64,000 nucleotides of DNA from positions 1 to 64,000 of the forward strand of contig RHKY01000008.1 of NCBI GenBank assembly GCA_008363385.1. Direction: 5' to 3'. A program made the position numbers and the translations under genes. This document shows, piece by piece, positions 8,316-16,361 of this stretch. The stretch is from Acidobacteriota bacterium (GTDB lineage Bacteria > Acidobacteriota > Thermoanaerobaculia > UBA5066). Position 1 is the stretch's first letter, and each line of letters opens with the position of its first letter. Below the pieces are notes generated by a model. The model worked only from the letters and a program-made list of their open reading frames with translations, was not told the origin of the DNA and ran no database searches.

Positions 8316-9764
8316 GTGCCCTTCCCGCTGTCGGACACCCTTCTCATCCTCCCGGAGCTGTTCCTCACGACGGCGGGCCTCGTCCTCCTCCTCCGCGCCA
8401 CGGCCGTCGGAAAGGCAGGGGAGCGCTCGATCGCGCTCCTGTCCGTGGCGTCGCTCGTCGTGACGGGCCTCCTCCTCTGGGTCCCGGCCGCCCTGGCCGG
8501 GGGCGCCGCGAGGCCGGCCTTCGGCGGGATGATCGCGGTGGACCGGTACTCCGCCTTCTTCAAGGTCCTCGTCCTCGTCGCGGCGGCCGTCACGATCCTC
8601 TTCTCGCTCCGGTTCCTCGGGACGTCCCCCTACCCGAGCGGCGAGTACTACGGGCTGATCCTCTTCTCGACGGTCGGGATGCTCTTCATGGCGGCCGGGA
8701 CGCACCTGGCGTCGATCTACGTCGCCCTCGAGCTGATGGCCCTCTCCCAGTACGTCCTGGCGGGCTACTTCAAGCAGGAGACGAAGTCGATCGAGGCCGC
8801 CGCCAAGTACTTCATCCTCGGCGCGTTCTCCTCGGGGATCCTCCTCTACGGCCTCTCTCTCGTCTACGGCGCCACGGGGACGCTCGACCTCGCGGCGGTC
8901 AGCCAGGCCCTCGCCCAGGGACCGCGCACCCCGCTGATGGTCGTCGGCGTCGTCCTCGTGGCCTGCGGCCTCTTCTTCAAGATCGCCTCGGCCCCGTTCC
9001 ACGTCTGGGCGCCGGACGTGTACGAGGGGGCCCCGACCCCGATCTCGGCCTTCTTCGCCGTCGGCCCCAAGCTGGCCGCCTACGCGATCCTGGCGCGGAT
9101 CTTCTTCGAGGGCTTCGGCCCCTCCGCCGGCGACTGGAGCCGGGTGGTGGCCGCCTCGGCCGCGCTGACGATGGTCGTCGGCAACGTCGGCGCCCTGATG
9201 CAGTCCAACGTCAAGCGGATGCTCGGCTACTCCTCCATCGGGCACGCCGGCTACGCGCTCCTCGGCCTCCTCGGGTACGGCACCGAGTACGGGCTCTGGT
9301 CGATCCTGATCTACCTGACCGCCTACGCCCTGATGAACCTCGGGGCCTTCGGCCTCGTCGTCCTCCTGGAAGCCAAGGGGTACGCCGGCGAGAGCGTGGA
9401 CGACTTCAACGGGCTGGCGAAGAAGAACCCGTGGGCGGCCGCCGCCATGGTCGTGTTCCTCCTGTCGCTGGCCGGCATCCCGCCCACGGCGGGGTTCGTC
9501 GGGAAGTACTTCCTCTTCAGCGCCGCCATGAAGGCGGGCTGGGTCTGGCTCGCGATCCTGGCCGTCCTGATGTCGGTCGTCTCGCTCTTCTACTACTTCC
9601 GGATCGCGAGGGCGATGTACCTCGTCGAGGGCGAGGGCGAGCTGAAGTGGCGCGAGGAGCCGGCGGTGACGGCCGCCATCGCGGTCTGCGCGGCCGGGAC
9701 GCTCCTCGTCGGCATCCTGCCGCAGCCGCTCGTCGCGCTGGCGAGGACCTGCCTCCTGCCGTAG
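8316..9764 (+). CDS. nuoN: NADH-quinone oxidoreductase subunit N
   Basis: Third antiporter-like subunit of complex I, 482 aa. Conserved segments include YVALELMALSQYVLAGYFK, AAAKYFILGAFSSGILLYG, FHVWAPDVYEGAPTPISAFF and the Lys/His helix containing NVKRMLGYSSIGHAGYALLG. The GTG at 8316, three bases after the nuoM stop, is the only start that keeps the first helix. Last nuo gene; atpZ follows after 7 bases with no terminator, so respiratory and ATP synthase genes appear co-transcribed. Confidence 0.95.
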   Translation: MPFPLSDTLLILPELFLTTAGLVLLLRATAVGKAGERSIALLSVASLVVTGLLLWVPAALAGGAARPAFGGMIAVDRYSAFFKVLVLVAAAVTILFSLRFLGTSPYPSGEYYGLILFSTVGMLFMAAGTHLASIYVALELMALSQYVLAGYFKQETKSIEAAAKYFILGAFSSGILLYGLSLVYGATGTLDLAAVSQALAQGPRTPLMVVGVVLVACGLFFKIASAPFHVWAPDVYEGAPTPISAFFAVGPKLAAYAILARIFFEGFGPSAGDWSRVVAASAALTMVVGNVGALMQSNVKRMLGYSSIGHAGYALLGLLGYGTEYGLWSILIYLTAYALMNLGAFGLVVLLEAKGYAGESVDDFNGLAKKNPWAAAAMVVFLLSLAGIPPTAGFVGKYFLFSAAMKAGWVWLAILAVLMSVVSLFYYFRIARAMYLVEGEGELKWREEPAVTAAIAVCAAGTLLVGILPQPLVALARTCLLP

Positions 9765-9771
9765 GAGAGGG

Positions 9772-10068
9772 GTGGCGGGGAACGGCGGACCCGACGGCCC
9801 CCGCGGGCGGTTCTTCGCCGACGTCCTGACCTTCGGCTGGGCGCTGCCGGCCGCCATCGCCGCCGGGGCGGGGCTGGGCTGGCTCGTCGACCGCTGGCTC
9901 GGGTCTTTCCCCGTGGCCACCCTCGTCCTCGGCCTCCTGGGCCTGGCGGGGGGGCTCCGGGAGATCTTCCGCGAGGCCGCGTCGCTGGCGGACGAGGGGA
10001 AGGGGCAGCCCCCCCGCGAGAAGGGAGACGGGCCCGGGGGACCTGGCCCCGGGGGGGACGGGAGGTGA
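9772..10068 (+). CDS. AtpZ/AtpI-family ATP synthase accessory protein
   Basis: A 98-aa protein with two transmembrane helices (about residues 21-40 and 45-65), matching the small AtpZ (F0F1-ATPase subunit, PF09527-like) proteins that precede atpI/atpB. The helical hairpin WALPAAIAAGAGLGWLVDRW then VATLVLGLLGLAGGLREIFR is typical. The charged Gly/Pro C-terminal tail is low complexity. The GTG start at 9772 has a purine tract (AGGAGAGG) almost touching it, so spacing is unusual, but no better start exists. It overlaps the next gene by GTGA. In other bacteria these proteins assist rotor assembly or ion supply. Confidence 0.75.
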   Translation: MAGNGGPDGPRGRFFADVLTFGWALPAAIAAGAGLGWLVDRWLGSFPVATLVLGLLGLAGGLREIFREAASLADEGKGQPPREKGDGPGGPGPGGDGR

Positions 10069-10475
10069 CCGGGGCCCCCGGGGGACCGCCCGAACAGCAC
10101 CCGGGACGGGGCCTCTTCGGCACGGCGGCCGCCGTCGCGGCGCTCGCGGCCACCGCGCTCGGCGCCCTCGGGCGGATCCGCCCGGCCCTCGCCTTGACTC
10201 TCGGGGCGGCCGTGGCTATCGTCTCGGCCCGCTGGCTTTCGGGCGTGGTCGGCCGCCTCCTGGCGTCCGACCCCCGCACGCGGGCCCGCATCGGTTGGAA
10301 ATTCGCGCTCGGCGCTGCCCTCCGCTACCTCTTCCTCGGCGCGGCGATCTACCTCGCCGTCCGCCTCTTCCCGGCCGAGGTCCCCTGGCTCCTGGCGGGC
10401 CTCTCGGTCGTGGTCGCGGCGATGGCGCTCCAGGGCGTCGCGGAGGCCGTGAGGGAGGGGAGGCGCCGGGCCTGA
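10065..10475 (+). CDS. atpI: ATP synthase subunit I-like protein
   Basis: A 136-aa protein with four predicted hydrophobic helices after a 15-residue Gly/Pro-rich N-terminus, placed directly before atpB where atpI belongs. The conserved Arg/Lys between helices (ARIGWKFALGAALRYLFLG) fits the AtpI/UncI family, which assists c-ring assembly. The GTG start overlaps the stop of the preceding gene. Identification rests on size, topology and context; sequence conservation in this family is poor. Confidence 0.7.
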   Translation: MTGAPGGPPEQHPGRGLFGTAAAVAALAATALGALGRIRPALALTLGAAVAIVSARWLSGVVGRLLASDPRTRARIGWKFALGAALRYLFLGAAIYLAVRLFPAEVPWLLAGLSVVVAAMALQGVAEAVREGRRRA

Positions 10476-10533
10476 GTAGAGGGGGGTGCCCCGGGCCGAG
10501 GCCCGGTTCACCCGGGGAGGCGGACCGCACCGG

Positions 10534-11331
10534 ATGCACCACGCACACTCGATCCTGTTCGCGCCCTTCAACGCGCTCCTGACGCTCCTCTTCGGGCCGG
10601 TGGAGAACGCCCCGCTCTGGTGGCGGGAGGGCGTGAGCCTCTTCGGCCTGAAGATCGCCGGCGTGGCCCCGGTGGACGAGCACGGGAAGCTCCTCGGCTC
10701 CTGGGTGCCGGACCACCTCGTGATGGCCCTCTTCGTCTTCCTCGTCTGCGCCGTCGCCTTCCCGCTGGCGGCCCGCGGCTTCCGCAAGGGCGCCCCCTCC
10801 GGCGCACAGAGCCTGCTGGAGGTGTTCGTCGACTTCCTGCGCGGCGTCATCAAGGAGAACATCCCGCACCACGGCGAGAAGTACCTCCCGATCGTCGGGG
10901 CGTTCTTCTTCTTCATCTTCCTCTCGAACCTCTGCGGCTTCTTCTTCTTCCTGCAGCCGCCGACCGGGAACCTGAACGTCACGTTCGCCCTCTCCCTGAC
11001 CTGCCTCGTCTTCTTCAACGCGGCCGGGGTGAAGGCGCACGGGGCCGTCGGCTACCTGAAGCACTTCATGGGGCCGAGCGTGGCGCTGGCGATCCTCGTC
11101 TTCCCGATCGAGATCATCGGGAACCTCGCCCGCGCCCTGTCGCTGGCGATGCGGCTCTACGGGAACATCTTCGGCGAGCACACCGCGACCGGGGAGTTCG
11201 TCAAGCTCGTCCCGATCATCGTGCCGTGGCCGATGAACGCGCTCGGGCTGTTCACGGCGCTCCTGCAGGCCTACGTCTTCACCCTCCTGACGGCCGTCTA
11301 CATCGGCGGGGCCGTCGAGCACGAGCACTGA
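10534..11331 (+). CDS. atpB: ATP synthase F0 subunit a
   Basis: Stator channel subunit of F1F0 ATP synthase, which moves ions against the c-ring. The protein is 265 aa. The signature helix NLARALSLAMRLYGNIFGEH contains the essential Arg (Arg207, equivalent to E. coli Arg210), and the C-terminal helix LLQAYVFTLLTAVYIGGAV is typical. The ATG at 10534, with GGGGAGG upstream, is preferred; a GTG at 10486 would add 16 Arg/Gly-rich residues and has no properly spaced ribosome-binding site. A 226-bp spacer with repeats separates it from atpE. Subunits b, delta, alpha, gamma, beta and epsilon are not in this window. Confidence 0.94.
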   Translation: MHHAHSILFAPFNALLTLLFGPVENAPLWWREGVSLFGLKIAGVAPVDEHGKLLGSWVPDHLVMALFVFLVCAVAFPLAARGFRKGAPSGAQSLLEVFVDFLRGVIKENIPHHGEKYLPIVGAFFFFIFLSNLCGFFFFLQPPTGNLNVTFALSLTCLVFFNAAGVKAHGAVGYLKHFMGPSVALAILVFPIEIIGNLARALSLAMRLYGNIFGEHTATGEFVKLVPIIVPWPMNALGLFTALLQAYVFTLLTAVYIGGAVEHEH

Positions 11332-11336
11332 CATGG

Positions 11337-11386
11337 TCCTGGTGGGGTCTTGCGACGCTGCCTTGATCCTGGTGGGGTCTTACGAC
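11337..11386 (+). repeat. Direct repeat pair, 30-bp period, between atpB and atpE
   Basis: Two 20-bp copies, TCCTGGTGGGGTCTTGCGAC (11337-11356) and TCCTGGTGGGGTCTTACGAC (11367-11386), differ at one base and lie 30 bp apart just after the atpB stop. The second copy runs into ACACCCC and can fold as GGGGT-CTTACGAC-ACCCC. The rest of the spacer to atpE is purine-rich, with repeated GAGACCGGGGAG-like segments. It is an untranslated element inside the operon: a processing site, attenuator or repeat insertion are all possible. Confidence 0.7.
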
Positions 11387-11557
11387 ACCCCCCAGGCCCC
11401 CCCTCCGGGCCTCTGGGCCCGGAGACCGGGGAGTCCAGAGCGACCGGCACTGGACCCGGGGGCCCGGAGAGCCCCTGAAGACCCGAGAGACCGGGGAGAG
11501 ACCCGGGAACACACGCGAAGTCACGACGCGATAACTCGTCGAAAGGAGTCCACCGGA

Positions 11558-11872
11558 ATGACCAAGAAGCTGATCACGGCCGGCACGCTGCTCGCCCTCG
11601 CCGTCCTCCTCCCGAACCTCGCCTTCGCGGCCGAGGGCGCCACGGGCGGCGGGACCAACTGGGGCCACCTCTCGGCCGCCATCGTCCTCGGCGTCGCCGC
11701 CGCGGCGGGCGCCATCTCCCAGGGACGGACGACGGTCGCGGCCTGCGACGGCATGGCGCGCAACCCGGGGGCGTCGGTCCAGATCCGCGCGATGGCGTTC
11801 CTGGGCCTCGTCCTGATCGAGTCCCTCGTCATCTACGCGCTCGTCATCGCGTTCGTCATCAACGGCAAGTAG
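11558..11872 (+). CDS. atpE: ATP synthase F0 subunit c with Na+-type ligand set
   Basis: Rotor subunit of ATP synthase, 104 aa: an N-terminal signal-like helix (residues 1-24, ending LAFA-AEG) then the usual helical hairpin with the polar loop ARNPG. The ion-binding Glu is Glu88. Around it, Gln55 (ISQGR), Glu88-Ser89 and Tyr93 (IESLVIY) line up with Gln32, Glu65, Ser66 and Tyr70 of the Na+-binding c subunit of Ilyobacter tartaricus; proton-type rings usually lack the Ser. The start is ATG 11558 with AAAGGAG upstream. The frame is open to 11333, but that part is the repeat-bearing spacer. A strong terminator follows. Confidence 0.93.
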   Translation: MTKKLITAGTLLALAVLLPNLAFAAEGATGGGTNWGHLSAAIVLGVAAAAGAISQGRTTVAACDGMARNPGASVQIRAMAFLGLVLIESLVIYALVIAFVINGK

Positions 11873-11894
11873 GGGCGGACCGCTCCGCCTCTCG

Positions 11895-11931
11895 GGACCC
11901 CGGGGCCACCGCCCCGGGGTCCTCGCGTTTT
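11895..11931 (+). terminator. Rho-independent terminator after atpE
   Basis: A perfect 12-bp stem, GGACCCCGGGGC (11895-11906) and GCCCCGGGGTCC (11911-11922), with loop CACC, followed by TCGCG and TTTT. It closes the nuo-atp operon 22 bases after the atpE stop. Confidence 0.85.
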
Positions 11932-11967
11932 GGAGGGACCCTCGGGGCTCCGCGGACGTCCGGGCGC

Positions 11968-11973
11968 TAGACT
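11968..11973 (+). promoter_or_regulatory. -10 box (TAGACT), leaderless type, chemoreceptor gene
   Basis: TAGACT ends 8 nt before the ATG at 11982, and no Shine-Dalgarno sequence lies between. Transcription would start at or next to the start codon. No clear -35 is seen. One of ten such boxes in this window. Confidence 0.6.
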
Positions 11974-11981
11974 AGGCCGGC

Positions 11982-13715
11982 ATGCGCGGCCGAGAGGAGC
12001 CCGAGAGGCTCGTCGTCGTCCTGGCCCTGGTGGCGGGAGGGGTGGCCCTCGTCTCGGGCGCGGTCGCCGCGCTCTTCGCGACCTGGGCCGGCCGGGGGCT
12101 CGAGCCGGGCTGGCTGGCCTCGCCGGCCTTCGACTGGGGCCTCCTCGGGGCGGCCCTCGCGGCCTTCGTCTTCGGCGGGGCGGCGGCCCTCCTCTTCCAG
12201 CGCCCCTTCTCCCGCCTCTCCCGCGCGTTCGAGGCGGCGCGCCGGATGGCCGAGGGGGACCTGGCTGCGCGGGCGCCCGAGGGGACGGGCCTGGCGGGGA
12301 CGCTGGGCCGCCTCCTGAACCGCGTCAGCGGCAGCGGCGGCCACCTCCTCGACTCCGTCCGCCGCGAGCAGGCGCAGCTGAACCGCCAGACGGCGGTGCT
12401 CCGGGCCGCCTCCATCCGGACGCGCGAGCGGGCCAAGGTCGCCCTCTCCCGCCTGGACGGCGCGACCCGGTCGGTCGTCGGGCTGGACACGGACGTGCGG
12501 GCCATCGCCGAGAGCGTCGAGACGCTCTCGGCCGGGGCCGAGGAGACGGCCGCCGCCGTGGCCGAGGTGGACGCCTCCCTCTCGCAGGTGCTGACGCGCT
12601 CCGAGGGGCTCCACCGCGCCTCGGAGGAAGGGGCGCGCGCGGCGGCGTCCCTGGCGGAGGGAGCCGCCGTCCTGGACGGCACGCTCTCCGACCTGGCGCG
12701 GCGGACCGACGAGCTGACCGCCGCGGCGCAGCGCGACCGGGAGGCGGTTGCGCAGGTGGCGGCCTCGGCGCGCGAGGCGAGCTCCCAGGCGGCTCGCGTG
12801 GCGGAGGGGGCCGCCGCGGGGGCCCTCGTCGTGCGCGAGATGGCGGGGTCGATGGCGGCGATCCGCGAGTCGGCCGCCTCCGTCCGGTCGGCCGTCGCGC
12901 GCCTCCTGGCCCGCTCGCGCGAGATCGGCCGGATCGTGACGGTGATCGAGGAGATCTCCCGGCAGACGAACCTCCTCGCGCTGAACGCCTCGCTCCTGGC
13001 GGCGCGGGCGGGCGAGCACGGGAGGGGCTTCTCGACGGTGGCGGCCGAGATCCGCAAGCTCTCGGAGCGGACGGCCGAGGGGGCCCGGGGGATCGCCGGG
13101 CTCATCGACGGGGTCCGCGACGAGGTGGAATCGGCCCGGGTGGCCTCCGAGGAGGAGACGCGGCTCGTCGAGGAGGGGGTGGCGACGGCCGCCCGGACCG
13201 AGGAGACGCTGGGCGCCCTCGGGCGGGCGGCGGGAGAGGCGGAGCGGTCCGCGGCGGCCATCCGCGAGGTCGCCGAGAGGCAGGCGGAGGAGATCGGGAG
13301 GACCGCCGCGCTGATCGCCGACGCGAAGATCGGCTACGACGCCCTGACCGAGGAGGGGCGCCGGAACACGCGCGAGGCGGGGCGGATCCACGAGCTGGTG
13401 AACCGCGTGAACGAGCTGGCCGCGTTCGTGGAGCGGACCGTCCACGAGCAGAAGAGCGCGGCCTCGCAGATCGCCGTGGCCGCCGAGCGCTCGCTCTCGC
13501 TCATGCACGACATCCAGTCGGCCGTGACGCGACAGGGCGGGGACAGCCAGCGGCTCCTCGTCCTCCTCGGCGAGGTCGCCACCGGGAGCCGCGAGACGCT
13601 CGAGTCCGCGGCCGCGGTGGAGGACGCGGCGGCGGCCCTGGAGAGCCTGGCCGGGTCCCTCGAGGACGAGGTGGGCCGCTTCCGGCTCGGGGCGACGGAG
13701 CCCCGCCCCGCGTGA
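11982..13715 (+). CDS. Methyl-accepting chemotaxis protein without periplasmic sensor
   Basis: Chemoreceptor, 577 aa. Two hydrophobic helices (about residues 9-32 and 45-67) are separated by only a dozen residues, so there is no periplasmic ligand domain. A HAMP-like segment follows ([12 protein letters not shown]), then long heptad coiled coil. The signalling tip [20 protein letters not shown] and [18 protein letters not shown] near residues 322-365 matches the MCP hairpin, although ASLLAAR replaces the usual AAIEAAR. No C-terminal CheR/CheB-tethering pentapeptide is visible. The start is ATG 11982 behind a leaderless-type -10 box. The stop overlaps a CheW-like gene (GTGA). Likely senses membrane or cytoplasmic state, or acts in a non-flagellar pathway. 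Confidence 0.88.
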   Translation: MRGREEPERLVVVLALVAGGVALVSGAVAALFATWAGRGLEPGWLASPAFDWGLLGAALAAFVFGGAAALLFQRPFSRLSRAFEAARRMAEGDLAARAPEGTGLAGTLGRLLNRVSGSGGHLLDSVRREQAQLNRQTAVLRAASIRTRERAKVALSRLDGATRSVVGLDTDVRAIAESVETLSAGAEETAAAVAEVDASLSQVLTRSEGLHRASEEGARAAASLAEGAAVLDGTLSDLARRTDELTAAAQRDREAVAQVAASAREASSQAARVAEGAAAGALVVREMAGSMAAIRESAASVRSAVARLLARSREIGRIVTVIEEISRQTNLLALNASLLAARAGEHGRGFSTVAAEIRKLSERTAEGARGIAGLIDGVRDEVESARVASEEETRLVEEGVATAARTEETLGALGRAAGEAERSAAAIREVAERQAEEIGRTAALIADAKIGYDALTEEGRRNTREAGRIHELVNRVNELAAFVERTVHEQKSAASQIAVAAERSLSLMHDIQSAVTRQGGDSQRLLVLLGEVATGSRETLESAAAVEDAAAALESLAGSLEDEVGRFRLGATEPRPA

Positions 13716-14179
13716 GCCCGCGACGCGTCGTCGCGTTCCGGGCCGGGGCTCTCTCCGGCGCGGCCCCGGCGGACCAGGTCGAGCGCGTCCTCGCGGTGCC
13801 CGCCCTCCTGCCCGCTCCGGCCGCCCCCGCGTGGGTCCTCGGCCTGGTGACGCGGGGCGGCGAGACGCGGGCCGTCGTCGACGTGGTGAGGCGCCTCCTC
13901 GGGACGGAGCCTCCCGAGCCCCCGCGTCACCTCCTCTGGGGGACGTGGAAGGGGATCCCGGCGGCCCTCGCCGTGACCGAGGTCGAGGGCGTCCTCCCGG
14001 TCGAGGAGGAGGCGGCGGCCGTGCCGGAGGGCCTCCCCGCCCCGTTGCGGAGCTACCTCCTCGGAGCCGTCCGCGCGGGCGGGAGCACACGCGTCCTCCT
14101 CGACGTCGACGCCCTCCTGGGCCGCGACGCCGACGTCCTCTCCGCGGCCGCAGCCTCCGAGCCCTCCGGGGAGTCCTAG
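13712..14179 (+). CDS. CheW-like protein coupled to the chemoreceptor
   Basis: A 155-aa protein whose hydrophobic pattern follows the CheW fold: [25 protein letters not shown] corresponds to the VLGxxNLRGxxxPVxDLR segment of CheW, and a repeat of the pattern ([13 protein letters not shown]) follows. CheW couples receptors to the CheA kinase. Similarity is moderate. The GTG start overlaps the receptor stop by 4 bases, a strong sign that the two work together. No CheA, CheY or flagellar gene is in the window. Confidence 0.65.
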   Translation: MSPRRVVAFRAGALSGAAPADQVERVLAVPALLPAPAAPAWVLGLVTRGGETRAVVDVVRRLLGTEPPEPPRHLLWGTWKGIPAALAVTEVEGVLPVEEEAAAVPEGLPAPLRSYLLGAVRAGGSTRVLLDVDALLGRDADVLSAAAASEPSGES

Positions 14180-14203
14180 GCCGCCGCCGGGCCGAGGAGC
14201 GGC

Positions 14204-16339
14204 GTGGTCGGACCCCAGTCGCGCCACCGGTTCACGCCAGGCAGGGCGGCCCGGCCCGGGATCCCGGCGGAGCCTTCTCCGCCGGCCGACGCCGTCGACG
14301 TCTGGATCGCGACGGGAATCGCCGCCCTCGTCTTCCTCCTGAGGCTCCCAGGCCTCGGGCACGGATTCGTCCTCCTCGACGACCTCGCCTACGTCGTGGA
14401 GAACCCGATCGTCCGCGACGGCTGGAGCCTCGAGACGCTGCGGCGGTCGCTGACGGCGATCGTCGTCGGGAACTGGCACCCCCTCACCCTCTGGTCGCAC
14501 ATGACGGACGTCGAGCTGTGGGGCCTGAAGGCCGGGCCCCACGTGATGACGAACGTCGCGCTCCACGCCCTGGCCGCGGCGCTCTTCGTGCTGCTCTTCC
14601 GCCGGTACGGCCTCGGCCGTGGCCCCAGCGGGCTGGCAGGGGCGCTCTTCGCCTTCCACCCCGTCCACGTCGAGTCGTACGCCTGGGTGTCGGAGCGGAA
14701 GGACGTCCTGTCGGCCGTCCTGTTCCTGGCGACGCTCCACGCGTGGGGGCGCTGGACGGAGCGGAGGAGCCGGGGGGCCTGGGCCCTCGCCCTCGGTCTG
14801 TTCGGGCTCGCGCTGGCCGCCAAGCCGATGGTCGTCACCCTGCCGGCCCTCCTCCTCGTCCTCGACCTGTGGCCCCGGCGGGATCGGCCGCCGCTCCGGG
14901 CGCTGGTCCTCGAGAAGCTCCCGTTCTTCCTCCTCTCGGCCGCCGCCAGCGTCACGGCGGTCCACGCGCAGAGGGCGCTCGGCGCCCTCCGCGGCGCCGA
15001 CGTCACCTCGGTCGCCGAGCGGCTGGAGGTCGCCCTCGCCGGGTACTCCTGGTACCTCCGGACCTGGTTCCTCCCGCGCGGCCTGGCGGTCTTCCACCCG
15101 TGGGAGGGGCGAGCCGGCGTGGCGCTCGCGGCCGACGCCGCGCTCCTCGTCCTCGTCAGCGTCCTCGCCTGGCGGCTGCGCCGCGCCGTGCCGGCGGTCC
15201 TCGTCGGCTGGCTCTGGTTCCTCGGGATGCTCGTCCCCGTCTCGGGTCTCGCCCAGGTCGGTCTCCAGGCGGTCTCGGACCGCTACCTCTACCTGCCGGC
15301 CATGGGCCTCGTCCTCGGCGTCGTCTCGGCCGGCGCGCGGCTGGGCGAGCGGGGCGGCCCGCTGCGGAAGCTCCTCGTGCTCGCGGCGGCCCTCTGGGTC
15401 CTCTCGCTGGCGGCCCTGTCGCAGTGGCAGTTCGCGCGCTGGAGCTCCTCGGTGGAGCTCTTCACCCAGGCCGTCGCCGTCCACCCTCGGAGCGCGTTCG
15501 CGCACTACCTGCTGGGGCTGGCGCAGGTGGAGCGGAAGGACTGGGGCGCCGCCGGCAAGAGCCTCGGCCGCGCGATCGAGCTGCAGACGGGCGGGGAGCT
15601 CCGGAGAGGGGCGAAGGTCGAGACGTGGCTCGCGCCCGCGAACGTGGAGATGTCCAGGACGCTCCGCGCCCTCGGTCGGCCCGGGGAGGCGGTCCGGAAC
15701 GCAGAGGCGGCGGTGACGCTCGCGCCCGCGGACGGGAGCGCCTGGCTCGAGCTCGGGGACGCTCGCCTGGCCTCGTCCGGGCCCGAAGGAGCGGAGAAGG
15801 CCTGGCGACGGGCGGCCGACCTCGGCGCGCTCGACGAGGAGGGCGCGGGCCTGCGCCAGGCCAGGGCCGCGCTGGCGCGGGCGGACGTCGAAGGCGCCGC
15901 GCGCCTGGCGCGCGCCGCGCTCGGGCGGTTCCCCTCGTCGGCCGGGCTCTGGCAGGCCCTCTCCGTCGCCCTCGCCCGGTCGGGACGTCCCGCCGAGGCG
16001 CTGGAGCCCGCCCTCACCGCGGCCCGACTCGATCCGTCTTCGCCGGAGGCGCGCCTGAACGCCGGGATCCTGCTGGCCGTCGCGGGCCGAGGTCGCGAGT
16101 CGGCCGACGAGCTGGCGGCGGCCGTCCGTTTGAATCCCGAGGCCGTCGAGCCCCGCGTCCAGCTGGCGCTGTCGCTCGTCGCGCTCGGGCGGAGGGCCGA
16201 GGCGGTCCGCCAGCTCGAGGAAGCGCGGCGGATCGACGGCCGCCGGGCCAACGACTACCTCGAGACGGCGGCCTCCCTCCCCCACGCGACCGACACGCTC
16301 GAGCGCCTCCTCCGGACGCTCCGCGAGCCGGGACGCTGA
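14204..16339 (+). CDS. TMTC-like multi-pass membrane protein with C-terminal TPRs
   Basis: A 711-aa protein. Residues 28-420 or so contain about ten hydrophobic helices, with a first extramembrane loop containing LLDDLAYVVENP and NWHPLTLWSHMTDVELWGL, and later FHPVHVESYAWVSERKDVLS. These motifs are typical of bacterial relatives of TMTC-type GT-C glycosyltransferases, where the loop Asp residues are catalytic. Residues about 430-700 are helical tetratricopeptide repeats (for example YLLGLAQVERKDWGAAGKSL). Probably transfers a sugar from a lipid carrier, or is an uncharacterised relative; the substrate is unknown. The GTG start has GAGGAG 7 nt upstream. It lies 24 bases after the CheW-like gene. 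Confidence 0.65.
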   Translation: MVGPQSRHRFTPGRAARPGIPAEPSPPADAVDVWIATGIAALVFLLRLPGLGHGFVLLDDLAYVVENPIVRDGWSLETLRRSLTAIVVGNWHPLTLWSHMTDVELWGLKAGPHVMTNVALHALAAALFVLLFRRYGLGRGPSGLAGALFAFHPVHVESYAWVSERKDVLSAVLFLATLHAWGRWTERRSRGAWALALGLFGLALAAKPMVVTLPALLLVLDLWPRRDRPPLRALVLEKLPFFLLSAAASVTAVHAQRALGALRGADVTSVAERLEVALAGYSWYLRTWFLPRGLAVFHPWEGRAGVALAADAALLVLVSVLAWRLRRAVPAVLVGWLWFLGMLVPVSGLAQVGLQAVSDRYLYLPAMGLVLGVVSAGARLGERGGPLRKLLVLAAALWVLSLAALSQWQFARWSSSVELFTQAVAVHPRSAFAHYLLGLAQVERKDWGAAGKSLGRAIELQTGGELRRGAKVETWLAPANVEMSRTLRALGRPGEAVRNAEAAVTLAPADGSAWLELGDARLASSGPEGAEKAWRRAADLGALDEEGAGLRQARAALARADVEGAARLARAALGRFPSSAGLWQALSVALARSGRPAEALEPALTAARLDPSSPEARLNAGILLAVAGRGRESADELAAAVRLNPEAVEPRVQLALSLVALGRRAEAVRQLEEARRIDGRRANDYLETAASLPHATDTLERLLRTLREPGR

Positions 16340-16361
16340 TCGAGGGCCCCGGCGCGGCGCG

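Noticed and set aside
10486-10533. GTG at 10486 as the atpB start.
   Set aside because: It would add 16 Arg/Gly-rich residues not expected of subunit a and has a purine tract touching the codon; ATG 10534 is better placed.
4355-11018. Very long antisense open frames on the minus strand (for example 4355-6991 and 6609-11018).
   Set aside because: They lie opposite well-identified nuo and atp genes, are rich in Arg/Gly/Pro, lack any recognisable domain, and are expected shadows in GC-rich DNA.
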